Assembly (NCBI GenBank): GCA_963693365.1
Contig: CAVNZM010000001.1
Coordinates: 2,604,001 to 2,668,000, forward strand
DNA: 64,000 nt
Reading direction: 5' to 3'
Source: Amoebidium appalachense
Taxonomy: Eukaryota; Ichthyosporea
Shown here: piece by piece, positions 12,649 to 23,637 of the stretch
Position numbering within the stretch: position 1 is the first letter of the stretch
How the letters are laid out: every line of letters starts with the position of its first letter
Notes under the pieces: model-generated
The model's database searches: none
The model's input: the letters and a program-made list of their open reading frames with translations, nothing else
Told to the model about the DNA's origin: nothing
Program-made: the position numbers and the translations under genes

Positions 12649-13222
12649 GGAGGGGGGATGCACTCGCATTTCGAAATCTAACGATAAATATGGCTGGAAC
12701 AGGAATCTGGAGCTTTGAGGAGGAATATTGGAGGGGAACGGGTTTTTTTTTTAACCTTTAACTGTGACCCACTGACATGTGTTTGTTATGTTGCGCAGGC
12801 GGCTGAGTGGGGGCATTGGCTCCGACAGCCATCAGCACAGCATAGCCACACACATAGCAATGGACGGGGTGGTCTATGTGGACCAGCTGCACCAGTGTGT
12901 CAGGGACTTCAAGGTGTGTGTGTGTGTGTGTTTTTGGGGGGGGGGGAGGGGGGAAGGCAGGGGTGGCAGGGGGGAGAGAAGGGAAAGGGAGATGGGTGTA
13001 AAGATGGGGACGTGGGTGAGATAAGGGAGGGGGGGGGGAGGGGGGGGGGGGGGATGGCTGACAAAGTGTATGTGAAAGTCTGAATAAACAGTGGAAGAAC
13101 ATGTGGGGTTGGATTGGGAGTGTTACGGTTTCTTGAGATTCAATTGTTGGGGTTTCGGACTTGGGGTATTTATTGGTGAGGTGCTGTGTGGGTGGATGAG
13201 CGAGTGCGGATAAGTGTGCAGA

Positions 13223-13260
<38 letters not shown>

Positions 13261-13406
13261 AGGAGCTTGAATGCGGTTATTGGGCCTTTTGGGAAGCATG
13301 GGCTTAGGAGGGGATGGATGCAGGGGGGTGGTTGTGTGGGTGTTCGGGTGTAGGTGTGTGTGTGTGTATGTGTGTATGTGTGCGTGCTTGGGTGGGTTGT
13401 GGGGGG

Positions 13407-13459
<53 letters not shown>

Positions 13460-13598
13460 GTGAGAAGAGCTTCTGGGTACGTTTCGGTGCTGTCTGTGTA
13501 TGTTGATGCGTGTGTGTTTGTGTGTTGTATCTGCTTGGAATCTGTGTGTGATGGTGGAGGTTTGTGTGTGTGTGCGCCTGTGTGCCATTTTGTGTGCG

Positions 13599-13659
<61 letters not shown>

Positions 13660-13664
13660 CGCGC

Positions 13665-13702
<38 letters not shown>

Positions 13703-14355
13703 TGGTGGTGGTGGTGGTGGTGTGTGTGTTTGGGGGGGGGGGGGGGGGGGGGGGGAGCACTTGCAAGTGCATTTTTTTATTTGGGTTTGTGTGGCGCATA
13801 GCAAGGTGACAGGCAGGAGCAGCATTTAAATGAATACTCTGCTTTTAAAATCAATTATAAAAGAATGAATTAAATCAAATAATACTCTAATTTTAGCACC
13901 ATGGCCGGCATTATGATCCCGTCTATATCGACGACCCTCACTCTGGTGTTATTCAATATAGGTTGATCATGATTGCCATTTTTGGTTAATTGAAATAAAA
14001 GAAATGGTGCTCTGCTTGGTTTTTCCCCCAATAAATGTTGATTCAATTATCACATGTAGCTAATAGATTCAGAGCTCTGGCAATCGGCCGTTCTTCAAGT
14101 TAGGTTTAAGTCATTTAGGTCGGATAGCCTTAAATGGTTACCAGGGTTGGCTCCCCACCAATCACACCACTGTGCAGGAGCAAGTGAGGCAAGCACACAG
14201 CCAATCACCGCAGTCTGCAGTTGATGGGGAGGACGCAGAGGGGATGGAAGCCAAGGAGTGGGATGATCTATTGCTAATGGTGCCATTGAGACTGGGGTTA
14301 GACACCATCCAGGCATCGTATGTCAGCCAGCTAAAGGTGGGTGTCTTGTGTGTGT

Positions 14356-14452
<97 letters not shown>

Positions 14453-14658
14453 GGGGGGAATGCATGTGCGGTCACGCAGCACAAAGACAGACAAGAAGGC
14501 AAAAGACACAAATGGGGCATGTCTTTTTGAAAAGGTGTGTGTGTGGCTGTGTGTGTGGATGTGTGTGTGTTGCGATGGGGTTGGGGGGAGGGGGGAGGAG
14601 GAGGTTTGTGGTTGAAAGAATGGGTAGGTGGGTGGGTGGGTGGGGGTAGGGGTGGATG

Positions 14659-14713
<55 letters not shown>

Positions 14714-14929
14714 GTGTGTGTGTGGTGACTGGGGTGGCGATTGTGGTGGTTTGTTTTTTTGTTGGTTTTTTGTTTTTGAAGAAGGGGGGGGGGGGGGGGG
14801 GGATGGGCGGGGAGGGGGGAGGGGGGGGGGGGGGGGGGGGGAGAGAGACCAAGAGTCGGTGTGTGGGTGGTTGTCCGCGGTGAGTAAGTGGGCATGCTTG
14901 TGTTGGCTTCTGAAGTTTTTTTTTCTTTT

Positions 14930-14960
<31 letters not shown>

Positions 14961-15261
14961 GGGGGGTTGATTAGGTGGGAGTGAGGGATAGTTAACTCCT
15001 CTCCCCGGTCCCTGTTGCATTGAGCCTTCACCCCTGACTGTGTGTCTCCACCCCACAGGACATGTTCACGCTGCCGTTTACTTTGGGCATAGTGGGTGGC
15101 AGGCCAAACTCGGCTTACTACTTCGTGGGCTGGCACGGTGTGTGTTCCTTCTCACCCTGTCCTTGTCTCCCCCGCCCTGCCCCACCCTCCCCCCCCCCCA
15201 AAAAAAAAAAAAAAAAAAAAAAGAGAAAGAAAGAAAACAGATCCAAAAAAAAATAATGATG

Positions 15262-15331
<70 letters not shown>

Positions 15332-15341
15332 CACCAAAACA

Positions 15342-15410
<69 letters not shown>

Positions 15411-17023
15411 GAGAGGGGGGGGGAAGGGGGGAGGGAGGCAGGGAGGGGAGGGGAGAGAGAGAGATTTTTGGAACGCCCGGGGGGAGGTGGGGGGGGGGGT
15501 TCATTAGGAAAGGCATTTAAAAGTGCTATTTGCACTAGGGCTGGTTGGTGTGGGCATGCCATTTCATGTGTATTGCAGCTGAAAAACATAAATAGACATA
15601 AATGAGGACAGAACATGAAGAGAGTGAAACGATGCTGGTAAGGCTGACTGGCCAAAAGGTCTGAAAACTGGCTCAAAGAGGAGATGAAAGGAGGAGGAGG
15701 GGGAGGGAGGAAGGGGCGGGGGGGGGGGGGGGGGGGGGGGGGGGATGGGTCACGATAATGATTGACGTCAACGAGTTAGTGAGAGGGTTGAGCAAGTAAG
15801 ACTGTGCTGGGTGTGGTCGTGCAATGGCCTATGGTGTGTGTGCTGATTGCTGATTGGTGGGTTGTCATGCTTGCAGGCAACAATGTGCTCTATCTGGACC
15901 CCCACACCACCCAGCCAATAGTCGTGCCTGCTGACGACGGCTACTTCCCTACCACCGTATGTCTACCTACCTTTACCCTTCGTTCCTACACTATCACCCA
16001 CACACATATGCAAGCACGCACGCACACACACACACACACACACGGCACATACACACACACACACACACACACGGCACACGCAACCACGGTGTTGCCCCCT
16101 CCCCCCCCCCCCCTCCCACAGATCTCTTGCAACCCACCTCAGTTCTCACGTGCCCCTTTGCCTTTAAAAGTTTCTTGTTTTTCACACCTCTTGTTTGTTC
16201 TCGTGTGTCATTTGCCCGTTTTTGTGTGTTGCCCCTACCAACCAACCCACCTATTTTCAAAATCTTTTCAAATTTCTCATCATTAATCCCTTTAGATGTA
16301 CACCTTACGACACCATGCTACCCCCCCCCCCTTTCCTACCGCCCCCCACCCCACCCACTTACCCACCCACCCACCTACACTCTGCTTGTTACGCGGCCGG
16401 TTCACGTGTGTTTGGTACTCGGCATTTTGTTGTCCGTTATAATTGTACGGCGTACTCTGGCACATTTCAAAGCCCGCCCCCCTCCCCCCCCCCCCCCCCC
16501 CCCCCCCTCCCCTCCCCCTCGGGGCACCCCACCCCACCCTACCCCACCCACCCTTCCCCCTTCCAGCCCATGCACCCCTGCCTAACCGTCCCTATCTGCT
16601 TGGTTACCACTGTATTATTCATTCCCTTACACCCTTATTTCCAACGACTTTCTTCTCCAAATCACACTCTGTCTCCCTCTTTCCAACCGCTCCCCCCCCC
16701 CCCCCCCCCCCTCCCTCCCTTCGGAGGCTCTGCTTATCATGCATATTCGTGGTATGCTTTGCGAGATTCACTTTTTGTTGTCCATCATGAATATCATACT
16801 CAGTAGCACATCCCCCTCCCCCCCTTGGATAGTCCTACCACTGCCAGTCAGTCAGCTCCATTGGGTTTGAGTCAGTGGATCCCTCTCTTGCCCTGGCCTT
16901 CTACCTGGGCTCGGAGGAGCAAAGGAACGAGTTCTGCAAACACTTCACTGAGGTAATGCTGTGCTCTCTCTGCACATACCATACGTAGTTTGGGGGTGTA
17001 TATGGAGTGAGAAAGAGAGAGAG

Positions 17024-17090
<67 letters not shown>

Positions 17091-17902
17091 TATTGTTTTT
17101 TTTGGTTTGTTTTGTTTTGTTTTCTTTTCTTTTTTTTTTTCTTTCTTTTCTTTTTTTTTTTTTTTTTGTTTGTTTGGGGGGGGGGGGGGGGGGGGGGGGG
17201 GATGGGTGAAAAGGGGGAGAAGGGGGGGGGTTAACGGTCCGTGTGTGCGTGTACAGTGGCAAGTGCGTGTACAAGGAGCCGTGTGTGTATTTGAGCACGT
17301 GCTGGTGTGCGTATGTGCCTGTGCATATGCCTGTGTGTGTATGTGCCTGTGCATATGCCTGTGTGTGTATGTGCCTGTGCATATGCCTGTGTGTGTATGT
17401 GCCTGTGCATATGCCTGTGTGCGTACGCAAGTCAAAGCTGGAGCACTGTGGATGACATAGGGCCTTCCTGAAGATGTGCTCTGGTTCAATTAATGCAAAC
17501 TCATAAATTTGGAGGTGTGCTTGCAATCTGCATTGTGTTGCCCGTGTAAACCTGTGCGCTCTGTAATGCATTATATCCCCCCCCCCCCCCCCCCCCCCCC
17601 CCCTTCTGAATGGGACAATTTGCTCAGCTAACACCATCTTTTTCTCTCGGCCTCTTTCGTCCCCCCCCCCCCCCTCCCCCCCCCCCCCCCCCATGTGTCT
17701 CCCTTACCTCCACTTCTACACAGGCATGCACACCTGGATTCTTCACCCGCTGTGACTGACAGCATCGGCTCGTGCTTGCTTGCATGCTTGTGTACACTAC
17801 CCCGTGACCTTTCACCTCTCCTCGACCCTAACCCCCCAAACCCCAAGCCGGCCCTTGACCCCTTCCCCCCCCCCCCTCCTCATTACCCAACACACACACA
17901 GA

Positions 17903-17933
<31 letters not shown>

Positions 17934-18004
17934 TACACACACACACATACCCACACACACTGACACTCACAAAAGAACAAAAAGAAACACACGAACACAC
18001 AAAT

Positions 18005-18089
<85 letters not shown>

Positions 18090-18594
18090 CTCAACCCATG
18101 CCTTTCCGCCTTTTATATTCCTTGCTAACCCCGTCTCCCATGGCCATATAGATCTCCCCCCCCCCCCCTTCCCCCCCTCCTCCCCCCCCCCCCCCCCCCC
18201 CCTCAAAAAAAATAAAATAATAAAATATATACGGCAATCCACACCTGAATGCAAACACGCTTATCTCATTACTGACTTTTCAGCACACACAGCTACGGGT
18301 TGGGTCCACCCCCTTGTTTACAGTCATGGAGTCCATGCCCCACTATTACCAGGTGGGTCTGTGGTGCATTGCATGCGGCCTCTCTTTCTTCCTTTTTTGC
18401 TTTCACCTTTTGTGATTTTGGGGCTTTGCGGTGTCTTGGTTTTGGTTTGTCGTTCGACTTGACCCTCATCGTGACGGCCAGGTTATTGGTTCTGGAAGAT
18501 TGCTTGAGAGGAGGAGAAGGGGGGGGGGGGTTACTGACATGAGATTTCTACAATTTGCCTTCTTTTCTCTTTTTCTCTAGAAGTGGAAGGAGCG

Positions 18595-18625
<31 letters not shown>

Positions 18626-19455
18626 GGGGGGGGGTTAGTTTGTGCTAGCTGACATACAGGTTTATACTTTATTGGGTTGACAGAGGAGGAGAGGGTGTGG
18701 TATGAGAGATAGGATAGGGTGTGGTATGCATAGTTTACACGTGGATGCATGGGGTGGGGGGCTGAGTCGAGGTGGGCGGAGTGATTAGTTTTTTTTTTTT
18801 CTTGGGGGGGGGGGGGGGGGGGGGGGGGGGAGGGGGGGGGAGGGGGGTCATTTGACAATCAGGGAGTGTTTGGGGGGGGGGGGGGGGGGAGGGGGGGCTG
18901 GTATCATGTTTATGGGGTGTAGGGAGGGAGGTGGGGACGTATTGGTGGATGTATGGGTGATGGCATGTGAGATCTCTGTTGAGTTTTTTTTTGTTTTTCT
19001 TTCATCTATTTTCAAATTTTTTGTTGTTATTGTTTTTGGTGTGTGTGTGGGGGGGGGGGGGGGGAGGGGGGGGGGAGGATAAGTGGGACGTGGTGACTCC
19101 AAGCTCGCTATAACACAGTTCATGTACAACCAGACACAGACTCAATCAAAGTGTCTTTTGTGGGTCGTGGTGTGTGTGTGTGGTCTATGTGTGTGTGTGT
19201 GTGTGCGTGCGTGCGTGTGTGCGTGCGTGCGTGCGTGTGTGCGTGCGTGCGTGCGTGCGTGCGTGCATCCGTGCATCCGTGCATCCGTGCATCCGTGCGT
19301 GCGTGCGTGTTGGGGAGGTAGTGGAGTTTAGAAGGGGGGATCAACACGTGTGAGTTAACCAGTGATTGTGTGTGCAGGAGGGGAATACACAGATTACGAG
19401 AGTACCTTCAGTACAAGAAGATGATGAGAGGGATGACGAATATGACTTTGTATGA
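8195..19455 (+). CDS. ATG4: ATG4 cysteine protease (autophagin)
   Basis: Twelve exons join with consistent phases: 8195-8246, 8713-8784, 9636-9734, 11281-11339, 11814-11941, 12799-12913, 14178-14336, 15059-15137, 15877-15956, 16833-16952, 18284-18352 and 19378-19455. The product is about 369 residues, close to human ATG4B (393). ATG4 cleaves the C terminus of ATG8/LC3 to expose glycine and later delipidates ATG8 on autophagosomes. Visible signatures are VIWLLG near the N terminus, SRIWCTYR, the catalytic motif [13 protein letters not shown] (Cys54), [43 protein letters not shown], and YLDPHTTQP with Asp262 and His264 completing the triad. The C terminus is acidic and ends in YDFV, which fits a W/F/Y-x-x-L/I/V LC3-interacting motif as in ATG4B. 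The donor of exon 6 runs straight into a GT repeat. The start at 8195 follows a CAGCAG that could also be an acceptor, so a further upstream exon is possible. Confidence 0.94.
9505..9590 (-). repeat. Poly-C-tailed dispersed element, copy 4
   Basis: This copy in ATG4 intron 2 lies opposite to the gene. Read on the minus strand it shows CTTTGCAATCTG, then TCCGTCATAAATGTG, TATTTCGTACTC and ATGGATTCTAA, followed by a C run (G run on the plus strand). It is the clearest copy that is antisense to its host intron. Confidence 0.75.
10465..11154. mobile_element. MITE-like DNA transposon, Tc1/mariner type
   Basis: A 690-bp element in ATG4 intron 3 is bounded by inverted termini: GTGATAAGTCGACCG at the left and the complement of ATGATAAGTCGACCG at the right. 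Each end is flanked by a TA dinucleotide (10463-10464 and 11155-11156), as expected for a Tc1/mariner-type target duplication. Just inside each end is a hairpin, GAGCCACTTTTGTGGCTC on the left and GAGCCACTTATGTGGCTC on the right, with a further TAGCCACTTTTGTGGCT near 11090. No open frame resembles a transposase, so the element would be non-autonomous. Its base composition is ordinary, unlike the surrounding microsatellites. Confidence 0.75.
13601..13760. repeat. (GT)n, (TGG)n and poly-G tract
   Basis: In ATG4 intron 6, a GT array passes through a GCGCGC interruption into TGG triplets and then a G run. Earlier in the same intron (13200-13460) are further long G and T runs. Confidence 0.85.
13800..14100. 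other. AT-rich island in ATG4 intron 6
   Basis: This AT-rich stretch of unique-looking sequence breaks the G-rich intron just upstream of exon 7. It contains recurring blocks such as CTCTGCTT at both ends (near 13836 and 14010) but no clear terminal inverted repeats. It may be an old transposon insertion. Confidence 0.3.
16376..16478 (+). repeat. Poly-C-tailed dispersed element, copy 5
   Basis: In ATG4 intron 9, CTCTGCTTGTTACG is followed by TTGTTGTCCGTTATAATTG, then GGCGTACTCTGG and CACATTTCAA, before a long C run. It is a diverged copy on the gene's sense strand. Confidence 0.65.
16724..16812 (+). repeat. Poly-C-tailed dispersed element, copy 6
   Basis: This second copy in ATG4 intron 9 starts with GGCTCTGCTTATCATGCATA and contains TTGTTGTCCATCATGAATAT. 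It ends in a C-rich patch 20 bp before the exon 10 acceptor. A poly-C run also precedes it, so it is framed by C tracts on both sides. Confidence 0.7.
17290..17420. repeat. Tandem 26-bp repeat, about four copies
   Basis: In ATG4 intron 10, the unit TATGTGCCTGTGCATATGCC plus TGTGTG is repeated head to tail with almost no variation. It looks like an expansion derived from the neighbouring GT microsatellite. Confidence 0.85.
17440..17577 (+). repeat. Poly-C-tailed dispersed element, copy 7 (extended 5' end)
   Basis: In ATG4 intron 10, this copy shares upstream sequence (CTGTGGATGACATAGGGCC) with copies at 61940 and 43165. That shows the element begins some 30 bp before the GATG-GCTCT block. It continues with GCAATCTGCATTGTGTTGCC and CTCTGTAATGCATTATAT and ends in a C run. 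Confidence 0.75.
18007..18086. repeat. (CA)n microsatellite
   Basis: An almost pure CA array in ATG4 intron 10, preceded by a degenerate CA-rich region from about 17890. Confidence 0.92.
19195..19312. repeat. (GTGC)n / (GTGCATCC)n array
   Basis: In the last intron of ATG4, GT dinucleotides grade into GTGC tetranucleotides, then into four GTGCATCC units, and back to GTGC. This is stepwise microsatellite evolution. Confidence 0.85.
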
Positions 19456-19491
19456 GCGTGGGGGATAGGAGACACCGGGTGGGGGGTGGGG

Positions 19492-19525
<34 letters not shown>

Positions 19526-19530
<5 letters not shown>

Positions 19531-19604
19531 AGGATGTGTTACAAACTTGTAAGTACACATTACTTCTGTCAACACAACGCAAACTGCAAAGCCCACATAA
19601 ATAG
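19526..19604 (-). repeat. Poly-C-tailed dispersed element, copy 8
   Basis: It lies just downstream of the ATG4 stop. On the minus strand it reads CTTTGCAGTTTGCGTTGTGT, then AAGTACACAT-related sequence read as ATGTGTACTT, then a C run. It is a diverged copy. Confidence 0.6.
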
Positions 19605-19618
19605 TTTTTTTTTTTTTT

Positions 19619-19662
<44 letters not shown>

Positions 19663-20299
19663 AGGAAGAATATCGGTGGAGGTATGTGAAGCATTTGCTA
19701 GGGCAAGCATTGGATGGTTCTGCATCTTGTTCAGTATATTATACATTTTATGTTTTCGGTTCAACACTATCTTGCGGTTTTGTAGCCGAGAGAGGGGGGG
19801 GGGGGGGGGGAGGGGGGGGATCGAGGGATATTTGATGTACGTATGTCGAACCTTTTTTTTTTTTTTAATAGTTGACGTGACCTGGTGTGCTTCACACTTG
19901 CACCGTGTACATACGATCACCACACAGTGACATAAATGTAACTTAGCCCGCTTGGTGGGCAGTGCTTGGCCACGGGACTATGTGTAAGAAAGACGTTCAA
20001 GTTCAGTTGACATATATATTTCGACGCATCTAATAAATGCGTAGCTTCAGTTGTGACGCAAAGTCATACAAAAAAGGTTAAGCCCGTTAGGCTAGCTCGT
20101 GTGTGCACCCATATATTTGGGCCTCTGATGCTTGCCGGTGTAAGATGCCAAGAGAACTCAGATCTGCCCTATGCGAGAAAACATGCCGGCCGAGGGAGCG
20201 AAAAATCCGACCTTTCCTTCTCCCCTCACCCAACCACCCACTCGCCCACCGCCACCCCACACACACACTCACACACACACAGACCGTGTGACACCCCCA

Positions 20300-20442
<143 letters not shown>

Positions 20443-22205
20443 GAAAAGAAATGAAAGAAAAGAGGGCAATGAAAGAAAGAACAACTCACACAAGTCCTAA
20501 AAGAAATTGAAAAGGGGGAGGTAATACAGTGTGTATACGCACTGCCTTGGCTCTGTGCAGCCTCATACTAACGCAAGTTCTCATTTGGTCATGGGGGATC
20601 TCGATGGCTCTACATTATTGTAGATGCTCGTTCGCAAGTGTGCTATTGTGAGTGCATCAGGGCATGAATGAATGCATGCAACTACCAAAGCGTGTGTACA
20701 GGAGGCCTTTTCGTTTGAATTATGGTAGTAGATTAGTGACGTAGGAACAAGCCCGGTCAGGTTCATCCTTACTCCGGGGAAAAAAAAAGACCGGGTTGTC
20801 TTCACTCAGAGGTAGGGGTTCAAACACAACATTCCGAGCATCCACGCCCACATCAGCATCCCGTACTAACTACAATAGACATGGACTTACGTGCATACCA
20901 TTATAACAGATGCCCCTTTTTAAGCAACACTAGGAGTCCTTACACAGTAATGGAAATAGACGGTACAAATCATGTCCACGTTGTAGAGCTGAATAGTGAA
21001 GTGACCAGGCCCCGCGAAATACAGGGATCGACACTTCCACCTAAGGTATCATAGGTCAATCAAGGCGTGCGTGCACACATGCAACAAGAATATATTTGGT
21101 AGTAGTCTCGCTCAAAGATAACCATATTGAACTTCTACGCGTTGACCGTTTACTTTCTGTTCAGCTGCATCACACTTTGTGAAACTATCGAAGCAAAGCA
21201 AACCACAAAACACGTGGCCAACTGAACGGAGGAGCACTACATTCCAACCATTCCTACAGACTCGATGCGCCAATCCACTGCGAGAGGCTACCGAATCGAC
21301 CAATCGCTACATGACTCTTTATTACCAGGCTTATCGTCTGGTATGTGGACTGACATGTTTAGGTTTTTAAATCTTTTTTCCTATTCGTATGTTAGTCGCT
21401 AATGGTTTGATGTAAACAATGCAACACCTTGTTTCATCTCAACCCGGTATATCTATCTTTCAGCGTTTAGGGCCAAAATAACAGTGTAAAAATCTTTTTT
21501 ACACTTATTTTTTCATTATATCGCAACATTACAATCAGCAACTAGGTCCAACATATTTAAACCTAGAGCAGCCTCAGGTCGTCGAAGTTCTCGTGTCAAT
21601 TTAAAATCACGTACGACTTTGTTCGTGTCGAGACGAGCCCGAAATCCTGTTCGTTGTGCCGGATGGTCCCGGCCGTCGTGTGTCTCGGGTTTTGCAGCCT
21701 CAGTTCCTCGTGTGGAGGGCCCAAACCTCATGAAACATGTGGAAAATTGTTCAGCTGGCACAGCAAAAACTTGCGTGCTTGTAGGATTTTATCGGTTTGA
21801 AAGAGTGAATGTGTAAGGAAACACAGCCTTCAGTTAATGCAGGCAACCTTTAGTAGTCTCTGGCCGAGGAAACACACACAGGGGCACCATCTTTGAAACA
21901 GGAGAAAGAACCAAAAAACAACCCATATCCACTCTTTCATGTGACACTGCTTCCAGCCTTTTCTGTCGCTCATAATAGTTTTTCTGTAGGCAAAACCATT
22001 ATACCTAGCTAAGTATCAGCTAGGGGGTGTCTGAAACAACTGCGGGGGCAGACCAGACACCTTTCCAACGTTATCCGACCTGGATTTCGTCGATATTCAA
22101 CATAAAGAAACAGAAACACACATAGATAGTTTATCTCTGTGCAGTGGGACAGGCCATGAGAGCGGGGAGATGGTTTCCTGGCTGGGTGCCTCCTGAGACT
22201 CGGAC

Positions 22206-22300
22206 ATGCAGCTGCTGCGTGCTGCGCTCACCGCTGCCCTGTGCGCGTTACGCCCAGCAATAGGTAAAAATTGCCCCACGTGTGCGTGTCAAACAAATGT

Positions 22301-22356
<56 letters not shown>

Positions 22357-22388
22357 AATTGTCGGTGCCTGTGTCATTTGATCCGGTA

Positions 22389-22481
<93 letters not shown>

Positions 22482-23464
22482 ATGTATGGCGTGTGCATGT
22501 ACGTGTATTTTTGTGTTGTATGTGTGCATGTGTGTCACAGCATGTACCCATGTGTATCCTGCATGTAGGTGGTTTGTGCCAGTGTGTGTGTATTTGTATG
22601 TGTACGTGTGTGTGTGTGTGTGTGTGTGTGCGTGTGCGTATGGTGTGTGTGTGCTTGTGCTGCCGCAGGTGTGTGTGCACGTCACAGTGTGTGTGTGTGT
22701 GTGTGTGTGTTCCGATGTGCGTATGTGTGTTCATTGCTTCAGTGCTTTATGCAATGTGTTTAATATGACGTATGTGTTAGTGACCGTGCCACGGTTAGGC
22801 TTGTGTTTTTCTCTGTTGATCGCATAAGCTGACTTGCGCTAACCACCCGTAGTTAAATGTGATTCTTTTTTGATCTTTCAGAATAGCTAGTTGGGCATCT
22901 GTTTAAAAGTTTTCTGCAGATTTTTTTTGCGACATATATTCCTCGTGTTTTCTATTTTCTACGTGTGTGCATGCTCGTGTGGTTCCACGTGCTCTGAACA
23001 TGGTGAGTAGAAAACAAACATCATGATTTTTTTTAAGTCTGGATGATGGTTTTGATAGTCGGCTGCTGTGGAAAACCTCTGTGTAGCCCGTGTGTTATTA
23101 GGGTGTATTGCCGTGTATCTCGTTTCTCTAAAGCTTCAATCGGATCTATGGACCATCGAATTGTTGTTTTTCTTCTTTTTCTTCTTTTTTTTTGTGGGGG
23201 GAGGGGGGGAGGGGGGGGGGGGGGGGGGGGGGAACCTTTCATGCTGTGTAGCTGTCCCTGATGAATAGGTAGTTACCGTTAGTTAACCGGCCATGTGTGT
23301 ATGTGGTGCAGGGGAATATGAATGTATCAAAGAATATGTTGGAATCAAGTGCTCGATTATATGGATAGTGGACCTGCACACTTTAAGGTCATTGGTCCAG
23401 CTTCCTGCGCTACTCCTGGCACTCTCCGTCTTTCCATTCCTTGCTCACCCCCTCTTCCCTTCAA

Positions 23465-23495
<31 letters not shown>

Positions 23496-23562
23496 ACACA
23501 CTACCACCCCCACCATCCCCCCCCCCCCCCCCCTCCCCTCCTCAGCCTTTCCTCCTCATAAA

Positions 23563-23637
<75 letters not shown>

